A DNA stretch of 64,000 nt from Chryseobacterium sp. HSC-36S06 (GTDB lineage Bacteria > Bacteroidota > Bacteroidia > Flavobacteriales > Weeksellaceae), in assembly GCF_024171485.1 (NCBI RefSeq), contig NZ_JALJZX010000001.1, positions 868,001 to 932,000 on the forward strand, read 5' to 3'. Shown here piece after piece: positions 63,311-64,000 of the stretch. The notes below the pieces were generated by a model. The model saw only the letters and a program-made list of their open reading frames with translations. It ran no database searches and was not told where the DNA came from. Positions within the stretch are counted from its first letter, which is position 1; every line of letters starts with the position of its first letter. Made by a program: the position numbers and the translations under genes.

Positions 63311-63337
63311 GAATCGGGCTTTAGCCCGATTTTTATA
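63311..63337 (+). terminator. Rho-independent terminator after pdxJ
   Basis: AATCGGGCT pairs with AGCCCGATT before a T-run. Confidence 0.8.
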
Positions 63338-63348
63338 TTCAGTAATTA

Positions 63349-63380
63349 TTGGCTTTTCGCCGAAAATTATGTTAATTTTG
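63349..63380 (+). promoter_or_regulatory. Promoter of the alpha/beta hydrolase gene
   Basis: TTG (63349-63351), 21 nt and TAATTTTG (63373-63380), 18 bases before the ATG. Confidence 0.55.
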
Positions 63381-63398
63381 AAACTTAAATTTTTATAG

Positions 63399-64000
63399 AT
63401 GGAAATTCTACACGCGAAAATCTTCGGACAGGATAAGCCGGGAACTCCGCTTCTCGTTTTTCACGGCCTGTTTGGGATGCTGGATAACTGGGGAAGTTTC
63501 GGTAAAGAAATGGGCGAATTCTTTCCGGTTCACCTTATCGATTTAAGAAATCACGGTAAAAGTTTCCATTCGGCAGAAATGTCTCATGATGATTTGGCGC
63601 ACGATATCGCACATTATATGGAATTCCATCACATCGAAAAAGCGAATCTGCTCGGGCATTCTTTAGGCGGAAAAGCCGTGATGCAGTTTGCCATTAAATA
63701 TCCCATTAAAGTACAGAAGTTAATCGTTGCAGATATTGCTCCAAAAGCATACCCACCGCACCACCAGGGGATTCTGAAAGCCCTGGAAAGTGTAGATTTT
63801 GAAAAAATAACCACAAGGCAGGAAGCTGAAGAAGTCCTGCAGCAGTATATTCCGGAGAAATCGGTTATTCAGTTTCTGGCAAAAAATTTATATTGGACTG
63901 ATGATAAAAAACTGGCCTGGCGTTTTAATCTGAAAACCCTTTCGGAAAGATACAGTGAATTTGTTTCGAACGCAATAAAATTTGGTGTGTTTTCCGGAGA
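63399..64000 (+). CDS. Alpha/beta hydrolase (3' truncated by the window)
   Basis: An open frame from ATG 63399 runs to the end without a stop. It starts MEILHAKIFGQDKPGTPL and has VFHGLFGMLDNWG (oxyanion region) and the nucleophile elbow LLGHSLGGKAV (Ser), the pattern of YbfF-like esterases. The remaining catalytic acid and His lie beyond the window. It is the first gene after the pdxJ terminator. Confidence 0.85.
   Translation, partial: MEILHAKIFGQDKPGTPLLVFHGLFGMLDNWGSFGKEMGEFFPVHLIDLRNHGKSFHSAEMSHDDLAHDIAHYMEFHHIEKANLLGHSLGGKAVMQFAIKYPIKVQKLIVADIAPKAYPPHHQGILKALESVDFEKITTRQEAEEVLQQYIPEKSVIQFLAKNLYWTDDKKLAWRFNLKTLSERYSEFVSNAIKFGVFSG

Overview
The window reads as a chromosomal segment of a flavobacterium, most likely in the Weeksellaceae (Chryseobacterium/Kaistella-like). 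The reasons are: Bacteroidota-type promoters (TTG about 19 nt upstream of TAnnTTTG) in front of many genes; almost no Shine-Dalgarno sites; a fused LpxC-FabZ protein; two proteins with type IX secretion (T9SS) C-terminal sorting domains; the T9SS response regulator PorX; and Bacteroidota-style surface proteins (DUF3575, small porins). I identify no IS element, prophage, integrase, CRISPR array or rRNA operon.

Layout. (1) 1-4640: two tandem genes for T9SS-exported surface proteins whose last ~450 codons are near-identical and indel-free, while their N-terminal parts differ; the second has an AAT microsatellite abutting its -7 box. (2) 5014-29540: a large, almost gapless exopolysaccharide/surface-glycan locus on the + strand. 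A promoter and a leader with a terminator-like hairpin precede a small PID-CTERM-like sorting protein. Then come a PglC/D/E/F-type set for UDP-diacetylated amino sugar synthesis and lipid-linked initiation (5479-9862), an internal promoter with the Wza/Wzc export and tyrosine-kinase pair, GDP-fucose synthesis (isomerase cupin, gmd, fcl), a Wzx flippase and Wzy-like polymerase, three glycosyltransferases of GT2/GT11 type, a secreted beta-helix protein and a GT4 enzyme. A second diverged PglC/D/E set (24101-26438) follows, then rfbC-rfbB-(four-helix IVP gene)-rfbA. The first strong terminator in a gene gap after the leader is at 29506-29540. The logic is a Wzx/Wzy-dependent glycan begun on undecaprenyl phosphate by a diacetamido-trideoxy-sugar transferase and containing fucose; rfbD is not in the window.

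(3) 29600-35565: housekeeping genes: rimO, an RlpA-like protein with a helically phased TTAAC array upstream, exonuclease III, porX and an HD phosphohydrolase. (4) 35626-42222: lipid A/fatty acid genes lpxD, lpxC-fabZ, lpxA, then efp, an LpxD paralogue, sucD and a porin-like protein. (5) 42242-49839, minus strand: an Nat-type ABC exporter, a VOC protein, dusB, a thioredoxin/DUF3575/small membrane protein operon, and glnS. (6) 50021-64000: a beta-barrel protein, menC, fbp, lysC, a two-domain acyltransferase resembling OlsF, tRNA-Phe, a gene-poor stretch, mutS2, ung, a lipoprotein, a DUF456 protein, an MscS channel, pdxJ and a truncated alpha/beta hydrolase at the edge.

Start codons were re-chosen where a promoter box overlaps the longest reading frame. 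Several genes (lpxD, dusB, the MscS channel) have the -7 box only 4-6 nt from ATG and look leaderless. All functional names come from motifs and family knowledge read by eye; no database search was run.
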